A program made the position numbers and the translations under genes. The notes under the pieces were generated by a model that did no database searches, had not been told where the DNA came from, and saw only the letters and a list, made by a program, of their open reading frames with translations. This document shows, in pieces, positions 16,683-24,721 of a stretch of DNA of 64,000 nucleotides. Every line of letters begins with the position of its first letter. Position 1 is the first letter of the stretch. The DNA comes from Deltaproteobacteria bacterium. Lineage in GTDB: Bacteria; Myxococcota_A; Polyangia; Polyangiales; JADJMO01. The stretch is from contig JACPFM010000026.1 in the NCBI GenBank assembly GCA_016182965.1, forward strand, positions 94,190 to 158,189, in the 5' to 3' direction.

Positions 16683-18974
16683 TCAGAACAGCATGTCGTC
16701 CTGCGCGCGCAGGGCGGTCAGCGCGGCGAGGTTCACGATCTCGTCGACGCCGGCGCTCTGCTGCAGGACGTTCACCGGCTCGTTCATGCCGAGGAGGATC
16801 GGCCCGATCACCTCGGCGCCGCCGAACCGCCACAGCAGCTTGTACGCGATGTTCGCCGAGTCGAGGTTGGGGAACACCAGCACGTTGGCGTCGCCCCTGA
16901 GCGCGGTGAACGGGTAGCGCTCCTCGCGCTCCTCGGCGACCAGCGCGACGTCGACCTGCATCTCGCCGTCGAGCTGCAGATCGGGTCGGAGCGCGCGGGC
17001 GAGCTCGACGGCGCGGCGAACGCGATTCGGGCTCGCGCTGCCGTTGGCGTCGCCGAAGCTCGAGTAGCTGAGGAAGGCCACGCGCGGCTCGACGTCGAAG
17101 TGGCGCGCGAGCTCGGCGGTCGCGATCGCGACCTCGGCGAGCTGCTCCGCCTCCGGGATCGGGTTGATCGTGCAGTCGGCGAAGAACTTGAAGTCGTCGC
17201 GCGTGACCACGATGTACACGCCGCCGGCGCGACGGCCGGGCCGGGTGCGGATGATCTCGAGCGCCGGGCGGACCGCGTCGGGGTACGGCTTGGAGAGGCC
17301 GGTGACCATGCCGTCGGCGTCGCCGCGCTTGACCATCATCGCCGCGACGTAACCGCGTCGCTGCATGCGGCGACGCGCCGTCTCGCGGTCGACGCCGTGG
17401 CGCTGGCGGAGCTGCCAGTACTGCTCGGCGTACTGCACGCGACGATCGCCCTCGTCCGGATCGAAGATGGTGACCGACGAGAGCTCGTCCTCCAGGCGCC
17501 CCGCCTTGATCGCGCGCTCGACGTCTGCGCGCGCGCCGATGAGGATGGGCTCGCAGATCCCCTCCTCCCTGAGGATGGCGGCGGCCTGGATCACGCGCGG
17601 GTGCTCGCCGTCGTCGAGCGCGATGCGCGCGATCTTCTTGCGCGCCTTGGTGATGATCGTGCTCATCACCTGGTGGCGGCGCGAGAGGCGGTCCTGCAGG
17701 CGACCGCGGTACTCGTCGAGATCGACCTTGAGGCCGGCGACGCCGGTGTCCATCGCCGCCTTCGCGACCGCCGGCGCGACCCACAGGAGCACGCGCGGAT
17801 CGAACGGCTTGGGGATGATGTAGTTGGGGCCGAGGTGGAACTTGTCGCCGCCGTAGGCGCGCGACACCGACTCGGGCACGTCCTCGCGGGCGAGCGCGGC
17901 GAGCGCCTTGGCCGCCGCGAGCTTCATCTCCTCGTTGATGCTGCGCGCGCGCACGTCGAGCGCGCCGCGGAAGATGAAGGGGAAGCCGAGGACGTTGTTG
18001 ACCTGGTTCGGGTAGTCGCTGCGACCGGTGGCGACGATGGCGTCGGGGCGCGCCTCGATCGCGTCGGGGTAGCTGATCTCGGGATCGGGGTTGGCGAGCG
18101 CGAAGATGATCGGGCGCGCGGCCATCTTCTGGAGCATCTCGCCGGTGACCAGGCCCTTGACCGACGCGCCGAGGAAGACGTCGGCGCCGTCGAGCGCCTC
18201 GGCGAGCGTGCGGCACTTCGTCTCGCGCACGTAGGGCTTCTTCCACTCGTTGATCGCGTCGGTGCGGCCGGTGTGCAGCACGCCCTTGGTGTCGACCATC
18301 AGGATGTTCTCGCGGCGCACGCCGAGCGAGACCCAGAAGTTCGTGCAGGCGAGCGCGGAGGCGCCGGCGCCGGAGACGACGACCCGCAGCTGCTCGAGCT
18401 TCTTGCCGGCGATCTCGACCGCGTTGAGCAGCGCTGCGCCGCTGATGATCGCGGTGCCGTGCTGGTCGTCGTGGAACACAGGGATCTTCATCTCGCGCTT
18501 GAGGCGCTCCTCGATGACGAAGCACTCGGGCGCCTTGATGTCCTCGAGGTTGATCCCGCCGAAGGTCGGCTCCAGCGCCTTGACCACGGTGCAGAAGGTG
18601 TCGATCTCCTTCGCGTCGACCTCGATGTCGAACACGTCGATGTCCGCGAAGCGCTTGAAGAGGACGCCCTTGCCCTCCATCACCGGCTTGCCGGCGAGCG
18701 CGCCGATGTCGCCGAGGCCGAGGACGGCGGTGCCGTTCGACACGACGGCGACGAGGTTCCCGCGCGCGGTGTAGCGGTAGCAGAGATCCGGGTTCTTCTC
18801 GATCTCGAGGCACGGCTCGGCGACGCCCGGCGTGTACGCGAGCGACAGATCGCGCGCGGTCGCCGTCGGCTTCGTCGGGACGACCTCGATTTTCCCCGGT
18901 CGACCACGCTCGTGGTACTCGAGGGCGTCTTCTTTGCGGATCTTCTTGGTGGTGGGGACGAAGGTCGAGGCCAT
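16683..18974 (-). CDS. maeB: NADP-dependent malic enzyme, MaeB type (malic enzyme-phosphotransacetylase fusion)
   Basis: At 763 residues it has the normal MaeB length. The malic-enzyme half contains [42 protein letters not shown] and the Rossmann motif [13 protein letters not shown] phosphotransacetylase-like half (from about residue 430) has [20 protein letters not shown] and [17 protein letters not shown]. It decarboxylates malate to pyruvate, supplying NADPH; the PTA-like half usually has lost catalysis and senses acetyl-CoA. No neighbouring pathway gene is seen. The heptamer element lies just beyond the stop codon. Confidence 0.95.
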   Translation of the reverse strand: MASTFVPTTKKIRKEDALEYHERGRPGKIEVVPTKPTATARDLSLAYTPGVAEPCLEIEKNPDLCYRYTARGNLVAVVSNGTAVLGLGDIGALAGKPVMEGKGVLFKRFADIDVFDIEVDAKEIDTFCTVVKALEPTFGGINLEDIKAPECFVIEERLKREMKIPVFHDDQHGTAIISGAALLNAVEIAGKKLEQLRVVVSGAGASALACTNFWVSLGVRRENILMVDTKGVLHTGRTDAINEWKKPYVRETKCRTLAEALDGADVFLGASVKGLVTGEMLQKMAARPIIFALANPDPEISYPDAIEARPDAIVATGRSDYPNQVNNVLGFPFIFRGALDVRARSINEEMKLAAAKALAALAREDVPESVSRAYGGDKFHLGPNYIIPKPFDPRVLLWVAPAVAKAAMDTGVAGLKVDLDEYRGRLQDRLSRRHQVMSTIITKARKKIARIALDDGEHPRVIQAAAILREEGICEPILIGARADVERAIKAGRLEDELSSVTIFDPDEGDRRVQYAEQYWQLRQRHGVDRETARRRMQRRGYVAAMMVKRGDADGMVTGLSKPYPDAVRPALEIIRTRPGRRAGGVYIVVTRDDFKFFADCTINPIPEAEQLAEVAIATAELARHFDVEPRVAFLSYSSFGDANGSASPNRVRRAVELARALRPDLQLDGEMQVDVALVAEEREERYPFTALRGDANVLVFPNLDSANIAYKLLWRFGGAEVIGPILLGMNEPVNVLQQSAGVDEIVNLAALTALRAQDDMLF

Positions 18975-19029
18975 GTTCCGCGCACGCTAGGCGCGTACGC
19001 GTGCGGTCGTCGAGCGCGATTGATCACGT

Positions 19030-19115
19030 TGGTACCAGGGGCGGGGCTCGAACCCGCACGCCCGCGAGGGCCGCCGGTTTTAAGCCGGCTGCGTCTGCCG
19101 TTCCGCCACCCTGGC
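19030..19115 (-). tRNA. tRNA-Leu (anticodon TAA)
   Basis: On the minus strand the sequence folds as a class II tRNA of 86 nt including an encoded CCA. The acceptor stem GCCAGGG pairs with the 3' end before A-CCA (with a terminal G-U). The anticodon arm is GCCGG-CTTAAAA-CCGGC, giving anticodon TAA. A long variable arm (GGCCCTCGCGGGC) and the T arm GCGGGTTCGAGCCCCGC follow. The long variable arm and anticodon agree on leucine (UUA/UUG codons, rare in this GC-rich DNA). Confidence 0.95.
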
Positions 19116-19162
19116 TCTCCTTCCGCAGCGTACTCGGCGCAGCGGTGGTAAGCGACCTCGAC

Positions 19163-19879
19163 ATGATCGTCGCGGTGATCCCCGCGCTCGACGAGGCCGA
19201 GCGCATCGGTTCGGTCGTCAGCGCTCTGCTGCAGCGCGTCGAGCCGGTGATCGAGCGCGTGGTCGTGGTCGACGACGGGAGCACCGACGGCACAGGGGGG
19301 GTCGCGCGCGCCTTCGGTCCGCGCGTCGAGGTCATCCGAAACGAGCGTCCGCGCGGCGTCGGCGCCGCGATCGCCGCCGGCATGCGTCGGTCGATCGAGC
19401 TCGGCGCTTCGATCTCGGCCGTGCTCGCGGGCGACGCGCAGATGGATCCCGCCGATCTACCCGCGATCGTCGCCCCGCTCCTCCGCGGCGACGCCGACTT
19501 CGTCAAAGGCAACCGGCTCGCCTGGCCCGACGGCGCGCTCGCGTTCCCGCTCGCGCGGCTCATCGGCGTGATCACGCTCGCGGCCGCGACGCGCGCCGCG
19601 ACCGGCCTGTCGATCCAGGACGCGCAGTGCGGCTACGTCGCGCTCTCGCGAAGGGCGCTCCTCGCGATCCCGTGGGACGAGCTGTGGCCGAGCTTCGGCT
19701 ACCCGAACGATCTGCTCGCGCGCGCGGCGGAGCTCGGCCTGCGCATCGCCGAGGTGCCGGTCCGGCCGATCTACGCCGGCGAGCAGAGCAAGCTCCGCAC
19801 GCGGCACCTCCCCGGCGTCGCGTACGTGGTCGGGCGCGCCCTCGCCCGCCGCGTGACCGCTCGCGCTCGTGCTAAGTAG
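19163..19879 (+). CDS. Family 2 glycosyltransferase (dolichol-phosphate-mannose-synthase-like)
   Basis: A 238-residue cytoplasmic protein with a GT-A fold: VIPALDEAERIGSVV, then VVVDDGSTDGTGGVA (nucleotide binding), RGVGAAIAAGMR, VLAGDAQMDPADLP (the D-x-D-equivalent metal site) and QCGYVALSRRAL. The layout fits DPM1/GtrB-like transferases, which move a sugar from a nucleotide donor to a polyprenyl phosphate. There is no C-terminal membrane domain. The start is the ATG at 19163; a GTG pair slightly upstream is possible. The adjacent queE gene is separated by a 273-bp repeat element. Confidence 0.85.
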   Translation: MIVAVIPALDEAERIGSVVSALLQRVEPVIERVVVVDDGSTDGTGGVARAFGPRVEVIRNERPRGVGAAIAAGMRRSIELGASISAVLAGDAQMDPADLPAIVAPLLRGDADFVKGNRLAWPDGALAFPLARLIGVITLAAATRAATGLSIQDAQCGYVALSRRALLAIPWDELWPSFGYPNDLLARAAELGLRIAEVPVRPIYAGEQSKLRTRHLPGVAYVVGRALARRVTARARAK

Positions 19880-19897
19880 CCGGCCGTGTGCCTGAAC

Positions 19898-20170
19898 CCC
19901 CCGGGATGAATCCCGGGGCACCGAAAGCTCGGTAAGCCTGCTTCGCAGGCTTCTCGCATGTGGCGCATGGAGAGGCGGGTGGTGCGCAGAAGCCGAAAAC
20001 CGGCGTTAGCGGCATCCCCCAACAGCAGAAGAGCGCCGCTATGAGCGCCGAGCATGACCGCCATCGACCGGGCCCCGGGCTCCGGTTGCGTGCGCGGTGT
20101 GCGAGGAGCCCGCTTCAGCGCTTCAGCGGGCTTACAACGCCGTCGGTGCCCCGGGCTTCCAGCCCGGGGG
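19898..20170. repeat. MITE-like element with hairpin terminal inverted repeats
   Basis: The left end CCCCCGGG-atgaat-CCCGGGGCACCGA and the right end, read in complement (CCCCCGGG-ctggaag-CCCGGGGCACCGA), match almost base for base, so each terminus is itself a hairpin. Smaller hairpins lie inside (AAGCCTGCTTCGCAGGCTT at 19933-19951; AGCCCGCTTCAGCG / CAGCGGGCT near 20107-20132). The element is flanked by a direct repeat, GCTAAGTAGC followed by GCCGTGT, at 19871-19888 and 20180-20196. No protein is encoded, so movement would depend on a transposase elsewhere. Confidence 0.7.
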
Positions 20171-20192
20171 CACGGCGCGCTAAGTAGCAGCC

Positions 20193-20894
20193 GTGTCCGC
20201 GCCCACGAAGCACGTCCGTCTCGAGTCGCTCGGGCCCGCCCGGGTCCCGGAGACGCTCGTGGTTCACGAGATCTACGCCAGCGTCCAGGGCGAGAGCACC
20301 TTCGTCGGCGTGCCCTGCGCGTTCGTCCGACTGACCGGGTGCAATCTCCGCTGCACGTGGTGCGACACCACGCAGGCGTTCAAGGGCGGCACGCGCATGC
20401 CTCGCTCCGAGGCGGTCGCGCGGGCGCTCGCGTTCGACACGCCGCTCGTCGAGGTCACCGGCGGCGAGCCGCTGCTGCAGCCCGGCGCCCTGCCGCTGCT
20501 GAATGAGCTGGCCGACGCCGGCCGCACCGTGCTCCTCGAGACCAGCGGCGAGCGCGACATCTCCGGCGTCGATCCGCGCGTCCATCGCATCGTCGATCTG
20601 AAGGCGCCCGGCAGCGGAGAGTCGCACCGCATCCGCTGGTCGAACGTCGAGCACCTCGGCCCGCGCGACGAGGTCAAGCTCGTGCTCGCCGATCGCGCCG
20701 ACTACGAGTGGGCGCGCGACGTCATCGCACGCCACCGCCTGCACGAGCGCGCCGGGGCGGTGCTCGTCTCGCCGGTGTTCGGCAGCCTGGCCGCGCAAGA
20801 CCTCGTCGCGTGGGTGCTCGCCGACAAGCTGCCGGTGCGCTTCCAGCTGCAGCTGCACAAGGTCGTCTGGGGCGAGCACACGCAGGGCGTCTGA
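20193..20894 (+). CDS. queE: 7-carboxy-7-deazaguanine synthase (radical SAM, queuosine/deazapurine pathway)
   Basis: A 233-residue radical-SAM enzyme. The cluster motif is C50-x3-C54-x2-C57 (GCNLRCTWCDT), preceded by the QueE signature YASVQGEST and followed by VEVTGGEPLLQ. QueE rearranges 6-carboxytetrahydropterin to CDG, the precursor of preQ0 for queuosine in tRNA. The length and motifs are normal. The start is the GTG at 20193, 22 bp beyond the inserted repeat element. No other queuosine gene (queC, D, F) is in this window. Confidence 0.92.
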   Translation: MSAPTKHVRLESLGPARVPETLVVHEIYASVQGESTFVGVPCAFVRLTGCNLRCTWCDTTQAFKGGTRMPRSEAVARALAFDTPLVEVTGGEPLLQPGALPLLNELADAGRTVLLETSGERDISGVDPRVHRIVDLKAPGSGESHRIRWSNVEHLGPRDEVKLVLADRADYEWARDVIARHRLHERAGAVLVSPVFGSLAAQDLVAWVLADKLPVRFQLQLHKVVWGEHTQGV

Positions 20895-20910
20895 TCGCTC
20901 GCGAGCCCGA

Positions 20911-21591
20911 TCACGCGCGGCGGCGGTAGCCGAGCGCCACGCGCGGCGCGCCGGCGGACGTCTCGTAGGTCGCGCGCCAAGCGACCTCGCGCGCGGGGTG
21001 TTCGGGCTCCGCCTCGCGCGCGAGCAGCACCACGACCTCGCCGGCGGGCGAAAGGCCGTCGCCGAGGGCGAGCCACGCCGATGGCGACAGCGTCGCGCGC
21101 GAGATCGCCGCGTCGAAGGTCATCCCCGCGTCGACCACCTGCTCGCCGCGCGTCTCGAGGACCTCCACGCGCGCCGTCAGCCCCAGCGTGCCGATCACGG
21201 TGCGCAGGAAGGCCGCGCGCTTGCGGAGCGGCTCGACGAGCTTCACCGAAAGATCGGGACGGAGGATGGCCACCGCGACGCCGGGCGCGCCGAACCCGCT
21301 GCCGACGTCGACCACGCCACCGCCGTCGCGGGCGATCCGCCCGGCGATCTGCACCGCGTCGAGCACGCCGAGGTCGGCGAGATCGACGTCTCCCTTGGCG
21401 GCGGTCAGGTCGATCTTGCGGTTCCAGGTCTTGACCAGCTCGAGCCACGCGACGAGCTGCCCGACGGCGCGCTCGGCGTCGACCGCGTGCTCGCGGGCGG
21501 CGAGCGCCGCGACGTCGCGCTCGGACTCCGGCACGTCGGGCCCCGGCAAGGGCCAGATCATGCGCGCGGAGATCTCGTCGTGGAGCGCCAC
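20911..21591 (-). CDS. rsmG: 16S rRNA (guanine(527)-N7)-methyltransferase
   Basis: A 226-residue SAM-dependent methyltransferase. RsmG hallmarks are WNRKIDLTA, LGVLDAVQIA (usually H-x2-D-S), VVDVGSGFGAPGVAVAI (SAM motif I), VKLVEPLRKRAAFLR and ISRATLSPSAW. It methylates G527 of 16S rRNA; loss gives low-level streptomycin resistance in other bacteria. The start is GTG 21591, with ATG 21561 as a shorter alternative. It lies 6 bp after the MerR-TPR gene on the same strand, so both may form one transcript. Confidence 0.88.
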   Translation of the reverse strand: MALHDEISARMIWPLPGPDVPESERDVAALAAREHAVDAERAVGQLVAWLELVKTWNRKIDLTAAKGDVDLADLGVLDAVQIAGRIARDGGGVVDVGSGFGAPGVAVAILRPDLSVKLVEPLRKRAAFLRTVIGTLGLTARVEVLETRGEQVVDAGMTFDAAISRATLSPSAWLALGDGLSPAGEVVVLLAREAEPEHPAREVAWRATYETSAGAPRVALGYRRRA

Positions 21592-21597
21592 GATCGA

Positions 21598-22686
21598 TCA
21601 GCGCAGGTGCTGCCGCGCGATCTCGGCCCACGTCCCGGTGGGCTCGAGCTCGAGGTACGTGTGCCAGAGCGGCAGCGCACGGCGCTTGTCGCCGAGCTCC
21701 TCGTACGCCATCGCCAGGTTGAAGTACGCGTCGGCGAAGCGCGGGTCGGACTCGATCGCCCCCTGGAAGTAGCGGATGGCGACGTCGAGCTCGTGCCGCT
21801 CGAGCATCAGGTAGCCGAGGTTGTACTTCGCCTCCGGCTGCTTCGGGTCGATGGCCAGCGCCTTGGCGTAGAGCGCCTCGGCGGCCGACTCGTCGCCCTT
21901 GCGGAAGAGGATGTTGCCGAGGTTCGTGTAGGCGATGGCGAGCACCGGATCGGTCTCGATGGCCTGCCGGTACAGCTTCGCGGCCTCGTCCATCGTGCGC
22001 GGATCCTCGTCGAGCTCCGAGGCCTTCTTGTACAGCTCGAAGGCCAGCCGCGCGCGGTGCTGCTTCACCGCGGGGCGGAGGACGCGCACGACGTCCTCGC
22101 GAAGCGCGCGCACGTCGAAGTCGAGGACCATCTGGCCGGTCGTCGGCTCGAAGGCGCCCTGCGCCGACTTGACGACGACCTTGGCGCCGTCGCTGACGAC
22201 CTTGAGCTCGAGGAGCGGCTTCTTGACCCGCGGAATGGCGGTGCGCAGCGCGTCGACCGCGCGCACGACGTCGCGGAGCTTCACGCCGCGCGACAGCAGC
22301 CCGAGCGCCGTGCGGAGGGCGATGAGATCCTGGAAGGTGTACGCCCGATGGGCGCCCCGGCGGACGCTGGGCACCACGACGCCGTTCTTCTCGAGGGCGC
22401 GCAGGCGCGCGGCGCTCGCTCCGAGGAGCTTCTCGACCTCGCCGCGCGAGTAGACGTCCCGCGTCGGCTCCGGAGGGGCGTCGGCCGGCAGTGCCTCTGC
22501 TGTCTCGGCGGGACTCCGGGGCTTGTCGGCGCCGGCGCCGCGCGTGCCTTCCTGATCCCCCCGGGGGCGCCGGCGACCCTCGCCGCGACCCCGCCGCCCG
22601 CGCGGCGCCGTGCGTTCGCCGAACTGGACGTGGATGATCTTGCCATCCTTCCCAGAAGAGCCAGAAGAGCCAGAAGAGGAAGCCAT
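21598..22686 (-). CDS. MerR-type HTH plus TPR-repeat protein
   Basis: A 362-residue protein. The N-terminus has a Ser/Gly tract (from a 9-bp DNA repeat) and an Arg/Gly-rich disordered region. Residues about 85-150 are a MerR-like winged helix (VYSRGEVEKLLGASAARLRALEKNGVVVP, then AYTFQDLIALRTALGLLSRG). A linker domain leads to three or four TPR units (AIAYTNLGNILFRKGDESAAEALYAKALAIDP, AKYNLGYLMLERHELDVAIRYF, ADAYFNLAMAYEELGDKRRALPLW). A DNA-binding head with a TPR tail suggests a regulator controlled by protein contacts; its target is unknown. The start at 22686 follows from the composition break upstream. Confidence 0.75.
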   Translation of the reverse strand: MASSSGSSGSSGKDGKIIHVQFGERTAPRGRRGRGEGRRRPRGDQEGTRGAGADKPRSPAETAEALPADAPPEPTRDVYSRGEVEKLLGASAARLRALEKNGVVVPSVRRGAHRAYTFQDLIALRTALGLLSRGVKLRDVVRAVDALRTAIPRVKKPLLELKVVSDGAKVVVKSAQGAFEPTTGQMVLDFDVRALREDVVRVLRPAVKQHRARLAFELYKKASELDEDPRTMDEAAKLYRQAIETDPVLAIAYTNLGNILFRKGDESAAEALYAKALAIDPKQPEAKYNLGYLMLERHELDVAIRYFQGAIESDPRFADAYFNLAMAYEELGDKRRALPLWHTYLELEPTGTWAEIARQHLR

Positions 22687-22845
22687 CTTGGCGCCGGTCC
22701 AGTTACATCCGCGGAGGGGCGTCCGCTGAGGGGCGTCCGCTGAGGGCCCCGCGAGAGCGCGGACGCCGGTGAGGACCGTACACGCGGCGTGGGTCGGGGC
22801 GGAAGGGGTTTTCACTCTGGGTGAAGATCCGCTACCACTCGGAGT

Positions 22846-24138
22846 GTGCACAGGATCTCCTCACCCAACGTCGTGAGCAGTGGTCCCGCGACTCGTTCCG
22901 AGGCCGATTCGGCCTCGCGAGCGGCGCGCGGCGAGCCGAGGGCGCGCGGTCTCCGCGCGGCGGTCGCGCTGGCGCTGTCGGTGTCGCTCAGCCTCACGCC
23001 GGCGGCGACGGCGTGGGCGGCCGCGCCCGGGTCGCCCGGCGCCGTCGAGATCGAGGTCCTCTCGTTCACGTCGAACGACGCGGTCGACGAGGCCGCGGCC
23101 CTCACCGACGCGTTCAAGCACGCCCTCATCGGCGCGCCGGGCGTGGCCGATCACGGCAAGGGCCACGCGCTCGAGGCGGTCGCCCTGACGGCCGGCTGCG
23201 ACGATCCGATGGCCGCGAGCTGCGCGCCGAAGCTGGCGAGCGAGATCAAGTACGACAAATTCATCTACGGCACGGTCAAGAAGACCCCGCCCAACAAGCT
23301 CACGGCCACCCTGATCTACTACAACAACGGCCAGCTCAAGACGGTCGCCAAGACCTACGACGCCGGCCCCGTCGCCAAGGACGGCACCTCCCCCGAGCTG
23401 AAGAAGATCGCGCTCGACGCGCTGTGGTCGCTCCTCGGCGGCGCGCCCAAGGGCAAGGTCGAGGTCACGGTCACCGGCCCGGCTGCCAACGAAGACGGCG
23501 CGCTGTTCGAAGGCGGACAGCCGGTCGGCACGGTCACGCAGGGCAAGGGCGCCGTCGATCTGCCGAGCGGCCCGCACACCCTGGAGCTCCGGGTGAAGGG
23601 CTTCGCGTCGACGACCGGCGACGTCGAGGTCACGCCCGCGGGCGCCACGCTGCAGCTCGCGCCGGTGCGCCTCGCGCCCGCCAAGCCGATCGACTGGCAG
23701 CTGTACGGCGGCATCGCCGCGGTCGGCGTCGGTCTGGTCTTCGTCGGCCTCGGCGTGTCGAGCTCCCTCTCGGTGAAGGACGCGCAGAACAACGAGACGT
23801 TCACCAACTACCGTCACCGCTGGCCCTCCTCCGAGGGCGACACCTGCGCGCGGGCGCGCGAGGGGAAGGAGTCGCCGACCAACGACCCGACGGTGCCGAA
23901 GATCGCCGCCGAGGTCGCCTCCCTCTGCGACGACGTCGCCTCCAAGCAGCGCGCGCAGTGGATCTACTACGGCCTCGGCGGCGCGCTGGTCGCCGGCGGC
24001 GCGATCCTGATCTTCACCGACAAGGGCACGGGCAAGGAGGGCGACAAGGCGGCCGACAAGACCGCCGGCGTGCGCGTCGAGCTGCGCCCGGTCGTGACGC
24101 CGAGCTTCTCGTCGCTGTCGCTCGTCGGACAGTTCTAG
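22846..24138 (+). CDS. Secreted/membrane protein with PEGA-like domain
   Basis: A 430-residue protein with a signal peptide (GLRAAVALALSVSLSLTPAATAWA, cleaved near AAAP). The N-terminal domain (about 65-200) resembles the family scoring total transport-like or Mcp-type activity of myxobacterial envelope proteins but has no named motif. A PEGA-like domain follows (about 205-275; LPSGPHTLELRVKGF). Two hydrophobic segments (IDWQLYGGIAAVGVGLVFVGLG; WIYYGLGGALVAGGAILIF) flank a Cys-containing loop. The GTG start at 22846 is the only one giving an export signal. It is divergent from the MerR-TPR gene, and a 14-bp tandem repeat (GAGGGGCGTCCGCT, twice) near 22709-22742 lies between them. Confidence 0.65.
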   Translation: MHRISSPNVVSSGPATRSEADSASRAARGEPRARGLRAAVALALSVSLSLTPAATAWAAAPGSPGAVEIEVLSFTSNDAVDEAAALTDAFKHALIGAPGVADHGKGHALEAVALTAGCDDPMAASCAPKLASEIKYDKFIYGTVKKTPPNKLTATLIYYNNGQLKTVAKTYDAGPVAKDGTSPELKKIALDALWSLLGGAPKGKVEVTVTGPAANEDGALFEGGQPVGTVTQGKGAVDLPSGPHTLELRVKGFASTTGDVEVTPAGATLQLAPVRLAPAKPIDWQLYGGIAAVGVGLVFVGLGVSSSLSVKDAQNNETFTNYRHRWPSSEGDTCARAREGKESPTNDPTVPKIAAEVASLCDDVASKQRAQWIYYGLGGALVAGGAILIFTDKGTGKEGDKAADKTAGVRVELRPVVTPSFSSLSLVGQF

Positions 24139-24145
24139 TCGTCGC

Positions 24146-24721
24146 GTGCGCGTCGTCGCGGGGACGTTCAAGAGCCGCGCGCTCCGCGCGCCGAAGGGCT
24201 CGGCGACGCGCCCGACGAGCGATCGCGTGCGCGAGTCGCTGTTCGCGGTCCTCGGCGATGTGCGCGGCGTGAAGGTCCTCGACCTCTACTCCGGCAGCGG
24301 CGCCCTCGCCATCGAGGCGCTGTCGCGCGGCGCGCAGTCGGCGGTGTGCGTCGAGCACAACCGCCTCGCGCTCGCGGCCATATCCGACAACCGCGACGCG
24401 CTCGGCCTCCGCGATCGACTCGAGGTGGTCGCGCGTCGCGTGAGCGAGGCCGCGAAGTCGCTCGTCGGCCGCGGGCCGTTCGACGTGATCCTCGCCGATC
24501 CGCCGTGGGCCGACCTGGCCGACGCGGTGACCGAGATCGCGAAGCTCCTCGATCCGAGGCTCGGCCTGGTCTCCGAAGACACGCTGATCGTCCTCGAGCA
24601 CGCCGCGCGCGACGCCGCGCCGACGCTGCCCCTTGCCACGTTCGACGAGACGCGACGCTGGGGCGACACCGCCGCGTCGTTCTACCGCGTCGGCGCTCCC
24701 TCCGCGGAGGGCGCGGGATGA
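24146..24721 (+). CDS. rsmD: 16S rRNA (guanine(966)-N2)-methyltransferase
   Basis: A 191-residue methyltransferase with the RsmD signature: MRVVAGTFKSRAL, RPTSDRVRESLFAVLG, VLDLYSGSGALAIEALSRGA (SAM motif) and DVILADPPW (the N-methyltransferase DPPW motif). It methylates G966 of 16S rRNA. It starts 7 bp after the PEGA gene, and its stop overlaps the recD2 start (ATGA), so transcription is probably shared. Confidence 0.93.
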   Translation: MRVVAGTFKSRALRAPKGSATRPTSDRVRESLFAVLGDVRGVKVLDLYSGSGALAIEALSRGAQSAVCVEHNRLALAAISDNRDALGLRDRLEVVARRVSEAAKSLVGRGPFDVILADPPWADLADAVTEIAKLLDPRLGLVSEDTLIVLEHAARDAAPTLPLATFDETRRWGDTAASFYRVGAPSAEGAG

